From Coriolopsis trogii (taxonomy: Eukaryota > Basidiomycota > Agaricomycetes > Polyporales > Polyporaceae), in the NCBI GenBank assembly GCA_020543525.1, contig JAHYIO010000031.1, positions 1,488,001 to 1,552,000 on the forward strand: a DNA stretch of 64,000 nt, read 5' to 3'. Both the position numbers and the translations under genes were made by a program. Shown here piece by piece: positions 11,535 through 22,899 of this stretch (the first letter of the stretch is position 1; each line of letters starts with the position of its first letter). The notes beneath the pieces are model-generated. The model was not told the origin of the DNA. It did no database searches and was given only the letters and a program-made list of their open reading frames with translations.

Positions 11535-11881
11535 ACGTTTCTTTTGCTACTCGTTCTGCATCATCTCTCATCGACGGTGGTATTATGTTCACTATGTACT
11601 TGTTTCATGCATCAATGCCAACCATGACATGTCGTCTCTTGCTTCGGATTCGTAGACATGTACGCGAAGGGGATTGTCTCCATGAGCGTCACCGCCGGGA
11701 GCATTGCCACCTGCCGAAAAGAGGCATCGGGAGCTAGAACGTTCTGGGAAAGTTCGTGCGCCTGTGGCCAGCACAGATAAATCCGCCCTCAGAGGTATCA
11801 TCTACGTCGATAGCTATATTACCCATGATGACCTCTACAGCCGCTGCTTGGTCGAATCCTCATCTACATCCCTGGTTCCGC

Positions 11882-12973
11882 ATGCCGTCACTTAAACGCA
11901 AAGATCTCAGCGACGATGAAGAGGACGCAGTGTCGACGTTCTACGAGCCTCGTCGCTCACTCTCACCCGCTACTCCGGCACCCAGCCCCAAACGGCGGAG
12001 GTGCGACATCCTCGAGAATGGTATGTCGCAACTGACGTTGGACGGGCGGCGCACAGCATCACTCGCACCCTTCCCTGCAAGTAACGTCGCGCCGCCAAGC
12101 GCACCTACCGTCTATTTCCCCGACACGCCGTCAGTCTCGTCGTCGTCACAACCCTCGTCGCTCTGGGCGGACGTCTCCCAAGGGCAAGCACCACCACAAA
12201 TCACGCCTATACCCACGAACGCGACCGTGAAGGTCGTCCTTCCCGGGTCCGTCGAGGAGCCGTCGTCATCGCCAGAGGCCAGCGCGGAGGATGCGGAGGT
12301 ACGGGACGTATCCATGAAGGTGCCGAGTTGGTATGAGATTGAGAAAGACCGTACGTCCGTTCCCTCCTCCACATCTGCCGTTCCCGGGTCGGGGCCCTCC
12401 TCTCTCTCCCCTTCTCCTTCCCCTTCCGACACCCACATCACGACCGACACCACGACCACCACCCCCGTGCACACGACTCGGAAACCGCTCATCCGTCGTC
12501 CGCCCACGAGCACCGTTGACACGTCTCCCCGTAACACAGGCATAGTCATCACCGACCTTGAAGACTCGGACACCGAGGACGGCGAAGCGACCATAACCAC
12601 CAGCCCGTCCAACGGAGACAACGCACCCGCCTACACCATCTCGTCCGCGCTCCTCGACCGCCTACCCAAACCCCACACACTCGGGCCGGTACCACCGGAA
12701 CCTAACTCGAGCAACGCGCTCGTGCTCTACCGCCCGGTCGTGCCTGCCGGAGAGACGACGCCATGGATAGGAGAGGTGGAGGAGGAAGAGGATGGGCTTG
12801 GAGGAGCTGTAGAGGACAGCAGCAGGTTCCAAGTCGTCGACGATGGGGAGCTGCAGCCAATGGGAGAGGAGGTGCCGATGGAGGACACGCGCCCGTGTAC
12901 GCCAATGGCGTTGGAGCCGACCCTGCCTGTAGACGAACCTGTAGACGAGCCAATGGACATCGAGATGCTCTGA
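11882..12973 (+). CDS. Hypothetical Ser/Pro/Thr-rich protein, probably nuclear
   Basis: A single long frame. I chose MPSLKRKDLSDDEEDAV at 11882 as the start because upstream codons (frame open from 11756) are of poor composition. About 363 residues. Near the N-terminus, PKRRRCDILENGMSQLTLD combines a basic nuclear-localisation-like patch with a short hydrophobic helix, a combination I recall from uncharacterised basidiomycete proteins. The middle is Ser/Thr/Pro-rich and probably disordered. The C-terminal third is acidic (WIGEVEEEEDGLGGAVED) and ends EPMDIEML. No catalytic domain is visible. The long antisense frames over the same DNA reflect codon bias. Confidence 0.6.
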   Translation: MPSLKRKDLSDDEEDAVSTFYEPRRSLSPATPAPSPKRRRCDILENGMSQLTLDGRRTASLAPFPASNVAPPSAPTVYFPDTPSVSSSSQPSSLWADVSQGQAPPQITPIPTNATVKVVLPGSVEEPSSSPEASAEDAEVRDVSMKVPSWYEIEKDRTSVPSSTSAVPGSGPSSLSPSPSPSDTHITTDTTTTTPVHTTRKPLIRRPPTSTVDTSPRNTGIVITDLEDSDTEDGEATITTSPSNGDNAPAYTISSALLDRLPKPHTLGPVPPEPNSSNALVLYRPVVPAGETTPWIGEVEEEEDGLGGAVEDSSRFQVVDDGELQPMGEEVPMEDTRPCTPMALEPTLPVDEPVDEPMDIEML

Positions 12974-13530
12974 ACGATTCGGCCAATCATCGAGAGAGTA
13001 TGTCTGTTGTATATATAAGTATAGTCAGCCTATCTGAACTATGTACAGTAAATTCATTGCGCCGACGCGTAGCGAGTTTCAGCTTCAGCTTCTCCAGCGC
13101 GGCATGTCGGCCTGACTTCTTATTTGTCCGTTCGTCAGGGGTTAGCCGACTTCGAGTGGTTGCGGGAGCAGTACGATTGGTCGAACTGAGACAGGAAATT
13201 TTATGTTGCAATTCGATAGTACGATACACATTTACGAGGCTCGGTACGTAAGAGGGTTTTGCTGTCCGTAGGTGGACTCTATTTTGTGTTTTATCTTAAA
13301 CCCGAACACGGAACACGCATAAAGCGACCGAAACTCTATGATAAACGGGACACACGAGACATGGAGATGACAGCAAACTTAGCGGAATAAGGTAAAAACC
13401 AAGAAAGGTGCGGCAGAGACGAGGCGAGAGGGATAGATCGAACAGGAGCACCAGTCCCTTGTTAACGTACATGGACAGCTTTACTTCCCACTTGAGAACT
13501 TGGCGGCATACAGGAGAGATAAGGGCGGCC
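12974..13530. other. Convergent 3' intergenic region
   Basis: Lies between the 3' ends of two converging genes; AT-richer stretches such as TGTATATATAAGTATAG (about 13005-13021) suit 3'-end formation. No gene is supported. Confidence 0.5.
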
Positions 13531-15219
13531 TTATTTTGAATTTGACGCGTTTCCGAAACGCATAAAGTCGCTTCCCCGTCTCTGCAGGTCGCCCTTGATG
13601 CCCTCCGCAGAGATGTTCACGACGTGGTGTTCGCCACCGGCCGCACTACCAGGTGTGTATAGCTGCTCGGCCCTGTTCATGAAAGACGCATGACGACGTG
13701 CATGAGCATGGGGGTGTGGGACGTGATGCATCTGCATCGCAGCGTGGTAGGGCGCACGGAGCGCGATCGAGGAGGCGGAGGCAGGCGGCTGCTGCGACTG
13801 AGGAACCGCTTGCCCAGGCTGACCTGCGTGCATATGTACAGCCTGTCCTGGCTGACCGCCATGGCTATGAGTGTGCGCGCCATGCATGGTACGTGGGGCT
13901 CCTGTACCAGTGGTGAGAGTGCGGCCATGGTCGTGGGATCCGGATGGCTGGGGACGTGAGTAGGCGTCTGGAGTCGGCACGTGTTCGAAAGGGTTCAAGG
14001 CGTCGGAGGGGGGAGACACAGGCGCTGGCGTCGCGGGGTGCGACATGGAGGGAGGGAAGCCAATGTTCATGAGGTTGACCGGGGTAGCACTGTGTCCGAG
14101 CTGGAGGTTGAACGGACTATGAGAGGATTGGGGGGGATGAGGGGAATGTATAGCCGCCGGAGGAATAGGAGACGACATAGGTTTCGACGTTGACTGCGGC
14201 ACCATAGAAGACTGTGCGTGGGTGTGCGTCTGAGGTTGAGCCTGAGGCTGAAGAGTCGGTGGTGCCTGAGGACGAGGCTGCAGGAGGGGTTGCGCGGCGC
14301 CGCCAGTGGGTGGACGAGTTTCCCGAAGCTTATCAGCTGGTTGCGGTTGGACTTGCTGCGCCTGAGTAGAGGAGGCAGGTTTGGAAGGCTCAACAGGACT
14401 ATCGATGGTCATTTTGATGTCTTTTCCCTCACCCATGGCGTCGTCATCCTCCTCGCCTTCCCCGTCGACGGATGCGGACGCGGATGGTCCAACTTCTGCC
14501 TCCTGTTGTTGGGCTTTCTGGGCAGCGATCTCTTCTGCAGTCAAAAAGCGACCCCCTGGACCGCGAGGCCGCCGCATAGCGTGCTTATGGCGGGATTCAT
14601 GTAGATACGGCTGGAATGGGACCGTTCGGCGGATGAAGCCATGGTAAAAAGGGGAGAAGACGGACCTTTCTCTGTCTGGCGAGCTTATGTACTTCCTCGA
14701 GCCGAGCACGGGCGACACGCCGCTTGAGAATGCGATAGTACTGCTTGGCGTTCACGTAGAGGGGTTCTTCGTCCATGGGAGCGTCATCCTGGATCTGGTC
14801 TACCGGCTGCTCGGGCTCTCGCTGTTGCGGCTGAGGTTCGGGCTGGGGAGGAGGCTGAGGAAGATGATGCTGCAAGAAGAGGTGGGGAGAATGCGGAATG
14901 GGGGTGGTAGCGGGAGAAGGCCCCGGTGAAGGGTGCCGAGACGCATGGGGGTGCTGATGGGCATGGGGGTGGGGGTGAGCATGGGGGTGCTGGTGCTGCT
15001 GATGAGGGTGGGCATGAGGGTGCTGGAACTGGTGTTGGGGGTGGGGCTGGTGCTGAGGCTGGTGCTGAGGTTGGTGCTGCTGCTGCTGCTGGTTGTAGAG
15101 GTTGTAGAGTGCGTTGTTCTCTGTGTGGATATGAGTGGTGCAGCGAGAGGGAAAAGACTGGACGACATACGGTAGTCGTGATAAGGGTTTGAACTGAAGA
15201 GGTGATTGACGGGGTCCAT
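13531..15219 (-). CDS. HAP2: CCAAT-binding factor subunit NF-YA / HAP2 (HapB)
   Basis: DNA-reading subunit of the heterotrimeric CCAAT-binding complex. Exon 1 encodes MDPVNHLFSSNPYHDY and leaves at C|GTATGT; exon 2 begins NNALYNLYNQQ after a CACAG acceptor. The N-terminal region is a Gln/His/Pro tract (repeats of HPHAHPH and QHQPQHQ). The core NF-YA domain follows: EEPLYVNAKQYYRILKRRVARA (subunit-association helix), RARLEEVHKLARQRK, then across an intron PYLHESRHKHAMRRPRGPGGRF (DNA-recognition segment). This domain is essentially complete. The remaining ~350 residues are Gln/Pro/His/Ser-rich and end MRFGNASNSK, probably an activation region. It diverges from THO1 across 167 bp with two CCAAT boxes. 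Confidence 0.95.
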
Positions 15220-15238
15220 GATTCCTGGGATGAGTATG

Positions 15239-15331
15239 TGATTGGCCGGGCTCAGCTGCCTCTGTCTGACCAACCAGCAGCAACGACGCTTCGCCCAGTA
15301 AGATGTCAAGCCCGTCCTCGGTCCCGATTGG
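15239..15331. promoter_or_regulatory. Two CCAAT boxes in the divergent HAP2/THO1 promoter
   Basis: TGATTGG at 15239-15245 (CCAATCA on the minus strand) and ATTGG at 15327-15331 (CCAATCG on the minus strand) lie 20 and ~108 bp upstream of the HAP2 start codon. CCAATCA is the preferred HAP-complex sequence in fungi. Confidence 0.5.
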
Positions 15332-15386
15332 TCACACCCCTCCTCTTGCCTTTTCGGGATCCACACTCTCGCCACCTGCCACCACC

Positions 15387-16420
15387 ATGGAGTCCAAGCT
15401 GCAAGTCCTCCCGCCCTCTCCCCCCGCGTCCCCTGCTCACGTATTCGAACAGAAAGCAGCTCAAGGTCGTCGACCTCAAGGACATCCTCTCAAAAGCCAG
15501 CGTTTCTGTGACAGGCAAGGCCAACAAGCAGGACCTCATCGCCAAAATCCTTGGTTCACCTGACGCCATTGACGTCTACAACAAGAATTACGGTCCTGCC
15601 CCTGCTGCACCCATACCAAACGCGTCGGCTACTCTTGCGGCTGCTCCTGCAAAGCAAGAAGTGGTGCGTCTTTGTCTGTTACTCTCGTCGTGTTTCTCAA
15701 CCAACGCGTCGCGTCGCGTCTTAGCCACAACCACCCAAAGCGTACGTGCGCCACTGCACAACCACCAGTGTACATACTCATTCCCGGCTGCAGTCCTGCA
15801 ATCTCTTCACCTCCTCAACAAAGTAATGGCTCGCCGGCATCCAAGCCTGCCTCCACGGCGGCGCCGAAAGCGGTACGCACGCACATGTCTTTGTACCTCA
15901 GCGCTGCCGTAATAACCAATCGCCCATAGTCTGCTGAACCCTCAAGCCCTCCCAAGCATGCAGAGTCTTCTCCAACAGCGGCTAATACCGCGGTAGATGA
16001 TGAGCTCGAGAGGCGCAAAGCTCGTGCTGCGCGATTCGGTATACCTCTAGTAGAGCCCAAGGATGTACCGACCCCATCACAGAAGAACGGGAAAGCTGCA
16101 GACACCTCCAAGTCAGCAAAGGTGCCAGAGGTATGTTGCATTCCCCGGGTAACTTAGCATACACTGACTGTGAACTTGAACTTGTAGGATCCGGACAAGC
16201 TCGCTGCACGAGCTGCTCGGTTCGGTATACAGGCGTCTTCGCCGACCGACTCCACCAAGTCCAACGGCAAGAAGCGTGGGGCCCCTCCAGCCGACCCTGT
16301 TGACGAGGAGGAGCTTGCTAGAAGAAAGAGACGTGCGGAGAGGTTTGGAATACCTGTAGCTGTGAGCGTTATTCACTTTCTTGCGCGCGACACGTGCTGA
16401 CCCGTTCGCAGAATGCGTGA
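15387..16420 (+). CDS. THO1: SAP-domain nucleic-acid-binding protein THO1/SARNP
   Basis: Nuclear protein tied to the THO/TREX mRNA-export pathway. The start MESKLQ at 15387 joins an SAP domain, QLKVVDLKDILSKASVSVTG and KANKQDLIAKILGSP (helix-turn-helix for DNA/RNA). A linker follows, then three copies of the THO1/SARNP signature: RKARAARFGIPLV, AARAARFGIQAS and RKRRAERFGIPVA, ending NA. Several introns interrupt the linker (near 15660, 15740, 15875, 16132 and 16373). The first intron needs a weak donor (GTCCTC) and an AAAG acceptor to keep frame, so exon 1 is the least certain part. Repeated A-R-x-x-R-F-G-I motifs are diagnostic of the family. Confidence 0.85.
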
Positions 16421-17032
16421 TCCTCCTCTACTAAATATTGGTGGATATATACGTGGCTATATGCGGCCTTCCTTGCTATCGCAGCAATGCTGCCATGTAA
16501 TGCATATCTGTTGCTTGTTGTGCCAATCTTGCTCCTTTGGAATCTGATGCACTGACAGTAGTCAACGGAGTGTTACATGCAGCGTGTCCCCAAGGGGTGC
16601 GCTGCATTTCACAAAACGGTAAGCATCTGAGAAGCAACGAACCTCTGTCGGAGTAAGTCCATACGTGCGTTACGTGGTTGATCATTCATTTTCAGTGCGC
16701 CTTTGTTCCAGGTTGACGGTAACGGCCTGTTAGCGTGTTTTGGGCGTCGGCGGCGCACGTACTTGTCCGGACTATCCACCAGTCAAAATCGAATGGATTG
16801 AATTGAGTACGTCATTAGGCGCACCGGACGACGATGTGCATGCTGTCTTCGGTTGCTCCGGTCGCTGTCGGAATGGGCTAGACCTACGAGAATACCAAAG
16901 CATTGCGCGCACGATGTCCGGTAGACCAAGCGTTATCGGCCGCCCACAAATACTATAGAGGCTTCGACACTTTTGAGCGCAAACGCGGCCTGCTTCAGTG
17001 CTCCCTCGTTTGCTCCCCTCGCAACCAACTTC
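16421..17032. other. Intergenic region upstream of the GMC gene
   Basis: Contains the 3' region of THO1 and the upstream region of the oxidoreductase. No coding frame with recognisable content is seen. Confidence 0.5.
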
Positions 17033-19885
17033 ATGACTATCGCGAGCAGCGCAGAGGACTTTGCGTCGAAGTCTTTCGACTATGTCATCGTCGGAGGCGG
17101 GACGGCAGGCCTCGTGGTGGCAACTCGGTACGTTTTACACCGGTATATGAAGTATGGAGAGACCATAATACTACCTCTAGTTTGTCGGAAGATCCCTCCA
17201 TACAGGTCGGAGTCCTTGAGGCCGGTGGTTGGAGTCCCGACACACCTGGCATCAACATTCCTGGTACGCCTCAATGAAGCTGGCCCTACTAAGCGCGATC
17301 TAATACTCTACAGGCCTTGGCGGAACTTTGATTGGCAATCCGGAGTACGACTGGGGGTTGCGTACTGTCCCCCAGGTCCATGCGAACGGGCGACAGATAA
17401 CCTTGCCACGGTGGGTGTCTGTATGCGTCTACCACTGTCTGAAGCCTCTCTGACGCTCGAGTGTCGGTAGCGGGAAGGGTCTCGGAGGATCGTCATTGGT
17501 GAGTAGTTCTCCCAGCACACATCTTATGAGGGCCTTCACGTTCCCGGTTCACAGTTGAACCTATTGATTTGGGACCGGTAAGTACAGCACGTTCATCGAC
17601 TGACGTCGGGGTGATAAGCTTGACAATTGGTGAAGTGCATCGGCACAAGAATATGACGGTATGTCAGCCTCAAGTGCTCCACTGTCCAACCTCGACGGAA
17701 GTTCAAACGGACGTCACTTCTACAGCGATCGAAGCTTTGGGTAACCCGGGGTGGAATTGGCAGGAGTTCTTGAAGTACTTCAGGAAGGTGGGAACGAGCA
17801 ACTTCGCCTTGAACTACCATATGCTGACGCGAGTCATTGTTTCAAATGCAGTCAGAAACGACTCAGCCACCTCCCGCCGACTATCTCACCAAGTACTCGA
17901 TAGCCGAAGTGGCCCCGGAATGGCACGGAGAAGCTGGCCCCCTTCGCAAGAGTTATGCGCTGCATTTCCCTTTCGGACAGATGCAGGATCACCTCGTGAA
18001 GACATACGCGAATCTGGGGATCCCACTGAATCCCGACGCTGTATGTCGTCGTGTCGGGTCGCAGGCTCCTGACAAACACCGCTGACTCTCTGTCGGTGCT
18101 GCCATTAACAGGCTAACGGGAACAAAGTGGGACTCACGTCGCTGTTCACGACTGTGGACGCGCAGACGGCGACTCGGACGTACTCGGCTAACGTGAGCTC
18201 ACTATCCGCGTCAAAGAATATCTATGTACATTTCTAATAGGTCCATTACAGGCGTATTATGAGCCCAACGCTCATAGGAAGAATCTGATCGTCCTCACAG
18301 GGGCAGCGGCTACCAAGCTCACCTTCAGGCGCGGCTCATCTCCCCTGCGGGCGACAGGTGTCGAGTTTCTCCACGGAGGCAAGAAGTACCAGGTCGGGGT
18401 GAAGAAAGAAGTCGTCCTTTCGGCAGGTACGAGCTGCCATGCTTTGTGACGGGCGACGAATGTCCTGACTCTCGACCGTCTACCAGGCTCGTTCATGACA
18501 CCGCAGCTCCTGGAGCTCTCCGGAATTGGAGGTAGGCAGATACTGGAGAAATATGGAATCGAGACACTGGTCGACCTCCCGGCTGTGGGGGAGAACCTTC
18601 GTACGTACGCCCATTCAGCAAACGATACAGATGGCTGAACAAAACCACAGAGGTAGTCCAGGGCCCTTGTGGTACATAAGGTCTGAGCTGACGGGCTATA
18701 GGAACATCCATATGCTCCTGTAATCTGCGAGATCGACCCACAATACGAGACCTTGGACGGGGCTCAAGACCCTGAGCGCGCTGCTCGTCTGCAGGAGTTG
18801 TAGTATGTCAGAGTCACATTTCTGAGGGGTGTGTATGATTTGCTGACAGAACAAAGCAAATCGAAACAGGGATTCTTGTCATCCGCGGCAGCTGTCACGT
18901 TCAGTTTCATCCCCATGACCCATATCCTGTCGGAGCAACAGCTGCAGGCTTGGAAGACCGATGCACTTGCCGCCACTCGGGACACGTCCTCCGGTCTCCG
19001 CAAGCAATACGAAGAGCAAATTCGGTGGTACACCAGTCCCTCTTCTGCAGAGGTCGAGTACGTTGCATGAGCCTTGCATAGTCCACCGTGTTAACGACCT
19101 GGTAACATATGTTTCGTAGGGTGATGCATGTGCCGGGCTTCCTACACTACTCGGGGATGAACCCCGAGCCCGGGAAACGCTACGTCTCCTTGGCCGTCGC
19201 CCTCTTGCACCCTCTCTCGCGCGGTAGCGTGCACATCACCTCGGCGGATCCCCAAGCCCCACCAGCCATCGACCCCAGTTCGTACCAACGCTCCTGTAAC
19301 TCTCGAGTAGACACTTCTCCTGCTGACCTCACGTTCCAGATATGTTCTCTAACCCGAGGGACTTGCAGTCGCTTGCCGAGGCCCTGCGGTATGCTCGCAA
19401 GCTGTTCGAGACGGATCCCTTCAGGGAGATCGCGCGGGAGAGCGTCTGCCCGACCGCGGACGATCTCGTGTCGGACGGGACGTTGGCGGAATACGTCAAG
19501 AAGACGTTCGGCTGCGTCTTCCATCCTCTCGGAACGGCCTCTATGCTTCCCCGGGAGGACGGAGGTGTGGTTGACCCCGAGCTCAGAGTGTACGGTACGG
19601 CGAACGTTCGTGTGGTGAGTATATATGCCATGACTCTGTTTGAGGGGATGGCGTCGCTGATCTGATGACAGGTCGATGCTTCCATCTTGCCGATTGTAAG
19701 TGGGCGTGTTTTGGAGCGTGTTGTTTTCGCTGAGGCTGACACTGTCGCGGGTAGCAAATCGCTGCGCATACGCAAGCGACTGTATATGCTGTTGCAGAGA
19801 AGGTAGGGCGCCGTATGGTGCGAACGAGAAAGACACCAGTTGCTCATGCGTCTTCCAGGCTGCAGACATCATCCGAGGGTTGTGA
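17033..19885 (+). CDS. GMC-family FAD-dependent oxidoreductase (aryl-alcohol/glucose oxidase-like)
   Basis: Flavoenzyme oxidising an alcohol or sugar; the substrate is not predictable here. The start chosen is MTIASSAEDF at 17033, with an upstream in-frame ATG at 16973 possible; neither gives a clear signal peptide, so an intracellular location is likely. FAD dinucleotide fold: DYVIVGGGTAGLVVATR and VLEAGG. GMC signature 1: GKGLGGSSLLNLLIWDRAS. Signature 2: GSFMTPQLLELSGIG. It then reads VGENLQEHPYAP, and the C-terminus has FHPLGTASMLPREDGG, VVDASILPI and AAHTQATVYAVAEKAAD, keeping both active-site histidines. At least 13 exons are used, including a ~27-nt exon at about 17631-17657 and a predicted 2-nt exon at 18651-18652. 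Reading is unbroken throughout, so the gene looks functional. Confidence 0.9.
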
Positions 19886-20245
19886 TACAAGTGCATGCAC
19901 TGTTTTCTCAATGTGATCCATCGGAGTGGAGACGAGAGCATTGTGTTCTGGCATTGGTATTGTAGTACTACGCGAGCCTTCCATTGGTATTATACTGTAT
20001 GTACATGCTGGCAGGATAGCGCATGTATCTTCGACTATCAGATCTCAGACGCGACTGATTACACATTACGCCAGTAAGACTTGGAAAAGGACTGTTCTAG
20101 TGGTGTAAGTACAGGCTGTTGTGAGTCGGAGAGAGGATACCGGCTCCGTTGCAGGCAATATTCCATGGCATTCAAGTCACGTACAGGACGACTTCTTCTT
20201 GACTTGGTACTTCATTGAGGCGGCACACCGAAGCCAATCCCAAGC
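19886..20245. other. Convergent 3' intergenic region
   Basis: Separates the 3' ends of the GMC and DUF6534 genes. Nothing beyond 3'-untranslated-like sequence is seen. Confidence 0.5.
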
Positions 20246-22394
20246 TCAGTACGTTTTCTGCCCGTCGTGGGACCCGTCCCCGATAGCAAGCCCAATCTCG
20301 TACTTGGAGTCGTCGTAGTCGTTGTCGTCCCGCGTGACGACCGTCTCCTGTATCACCGTCACCTGCGGCTGCACAAGCGGAGGTGGTGAGCTCTGGTTGC
20401 GTACGAACGCGGACGCTGACAGAATAGGCGAGGCGAGGCGCCGGAGCGACGGCATGCATGCCACGGCGGGTGGGGGACGAGTTGGGGGACGGAGACATGA
20501 GAGGAGAGGGGGATGGAGGGGAAGGGAGCGAGGTGTGGGATGTGGAGGTACCTACCATGGTGTGCTCGGCGCGGGGCGCGTGTGAGCGGAAGTGGGGGCG
20601 CGCGGGGGAGCGACGGGGCGTGAGCTTGTGCATGTTGAGCTGTGTGGAGATCCCGGCCGGTTGTTTCTCGGAGGCGGAGGCGCGGAGGTTCAGGCTGTGC
20701 ACGGAGCGAATGGGTGAGCATCAAGATGTGCGGTAGGTGGTGTGACAGTCTTTGTGAACGTACGTTCCGAGCACGGAGTTGGAGTAGACTGTGTGGAGGA
20801 TGGTGGCGTCAGATTGAAGAACGAGAGGGGGGTGTATGCACGGCGGCTCACGTTTTGTCTGGATCTCGATGAAGCCAAGGAAGACGAGACTGTGTCTTTG
20901 GGCGATGAACTGATGGAGAACGTAAAGCGTCAGTGGCTGTGCCATCATGGTCAAGGGGAAAACATCGTACGAAAGCGAGGGCAAGGACTCCGGCAAGTCT
21001 GAATAAACTAAGTGAGTACCAGCAAAGGTCGGTATGAAGCGCCGAGCAACGTACGCAGTCACATTGCCTGTGTTCACCATGTATGCGAGGACGGATTCGC
21101 CGCTATCACCCAGTGGGGGTTTCTCGCCACTTCAGAATGGGTGATGAGAAACACAAGCTGTCTAGACGAGGGGTACTGGTTGAACAACGTACTTTTTCTT
21201 GGCACTCCAGAGATAGTACATGAGGATGAGAGCAATGGCAAGATCTACGACAACGCCGCATGCGAGGCCGACTGTCATGGTGAGCTAGATTGGGGCCGAA
21301 AAAAACTCAAACTCCCGACACAGATCGCAAAATGTGAAGAGCAACTCACGTATGGAGACATGTCGGCTCTGTATGCGCTCCATTCCCTGCCCCCAGTAAG
21401 GCTATTGGTTAAGCACAACAATCAGCGGATTGTAGTGTCACACAGGTTTACAACATACCTGAGAACAAAAGCGCCAACTCCACAAGCTACGGCGAGATAT
21501 GGGCAATGCGTAACATTGCAGGTATCGCAGACACTCACCAAGGGCGCAGACGGAGACAACGGTCTAAAGACCGAGATGTGAGCAAAACAGGGGAAAGAGG
21601 AACGACCTGATCGTACCAATGGAATGACAAGAGCGAAAGAGCGGTTGCTTGCTATAACAAGAAGACGATCAAACACGGGATTTCTAACGGAAAAGGAGGG
21701 ACGTACTTTTCCATATCCTGGATATGAAAAAACTGACTCGAGCTAGGTGAGAATCTGGGGAACATTAAGGCCTCCAGAACACTCACCTATGTGTCATCGC
21801 AGCAATGAGAGCCTGTGCTCAGCGTGTTCAGTATGAAACAGCATGTGCGAGTGGTAACAGAGCTATACCGCAAGCAAAATCGAGGTCTGTTTGATGTGCG
21901 TCAGAACACTGAACAGTTTGTGAGAAACGAGGTCTGGAGACTCACCGCTGCACCCCTGGTAAGCTAGAGTCAGCCCGTATTACTTGTGCCAACGTATGAC
22001 AATGAGTGGCTTACCCGTGTATGCTGTCTATATAATCATAGTTTCCAAAGTTTTGAATCGTATAGACGTAGGCAAAGTGCATGCAGAGGGCGGTGTGAAC
22101 ACTTTCCACGATCCTGCAGAGCGTGACCGGCAGTCAGCCGAGTAAGAGAGGTTATGTGGGAATACAGACGCACCACAAGCCACCGACTAGCAGTCTGATG
22201 AAAATGCCGTCTTGGGCGGATGTCCGAGTCTGATAGTACAGGAATGCCTGTATGACCGTTACACCATACAGTCTGGGAGACAGTTGATTTATGACTGGGG
22301 CATGCACGGAGACCTGGACCGGAACTCACAAGCAAGCCATGCAGGTTTCGACGAGCATGGCACCGAGAATATTGTCGACGGCGGGGACAGCCAT
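20246..22394 (-). CDS. Multi-pass membrane protein of the DUF6534 type
   Basis: Basidiomycete-specific membrane protein family of unknown function, seven-helix-like. The start MAVPAVDNILGAMLVETCMA at 22394 is followed by YGVTVIQAFLYYQTRT, then FIRLLVGGLWC. Next come ALCMHFAYVYTIQNFGNYDY and IDSIHG, then middle helices spread over small exons. The last helices are VTALFRLAGVLALAF, FIAQRHSLVFLGFIEIQTK, and LYSNSVLGTLNLR, the hallmark (Y-x-N-S-x-L-x-x-L-N-x-R) that ends the DUF6534 domain. A cytoplasmic tail with VTVIQETVV and an acidic stretch ends DGQKTY. The last intron needs donor G|GTACCT and acceptor GTCAG to keep frame. About ten introns were followed and some middle junctions are approximate. 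Confidence 0.78.
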
Positions 22395-22899
22395 GACGAC
22401 GAATCCTACCGGGAGGACAGGGAGGAGGGGAAGGGATGTCTCGCGAGAACGGGAGGCAAGAATCCTTAAGTATATTTTGAGCAGTCTAAGTGTCGGATGA
22501 GCTATCTACCACGGCGTCCGTCGCGACGAAAGGCTCCTGGAGCCTGAGGCCCATGGCGCAGGCACCGTCGACTGTACATGCTGGGGCAGACGGGACCTGA
22601 CCGGGACACGCAGATCTCGACAGTTTCGTACTCCGGCTCCTCAGCGAACCGGTCCCGGAGATCTCAGATTGCCTCAGCCAGGTTAGATTGGCCCCGGCTC
22701 CTCTCTTTACCGCGGAAAACGAGCGCCTATTGACAAAATCGGCGTCGCAGATAGACGCGGAACTATTTGTCAAAAAGTAGCCAAGTTGGGAAGGGTTGCC
22801 AGAAATACTGGAGAGTCAAGCGGTGACTAAGTACTATGTAGTACACCTCGCGCACCATAGCATCAGCTTTTCCTCTACCACAGTCTACCACCTTCCATC
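22395..22899. other. Divergent promoter region between DUF6534 gene and REI1
   Basis: About 505 bp between divergent start codons. No clear coding or repeat structure was seen. Confidence 0.5.

Noticed and set aside
12112..12621. 169-codon antisense frame (MSPLDGLVVMVASPSS...) over the acidic nuclear-type gene
   Set aside because: Shadow of the Ser/Pro/Thr codon bias of the sense gene; composition is Val/Gly/Ser repeat-like without structure.
18601..18701. Frameshift or pseudogenisation of the GMC gene at this point
   Set aside because: Two standard introns around an AG dinucleotide restore the conserved NLQEHP motif, and all downstream catalytic motifs remain intact.
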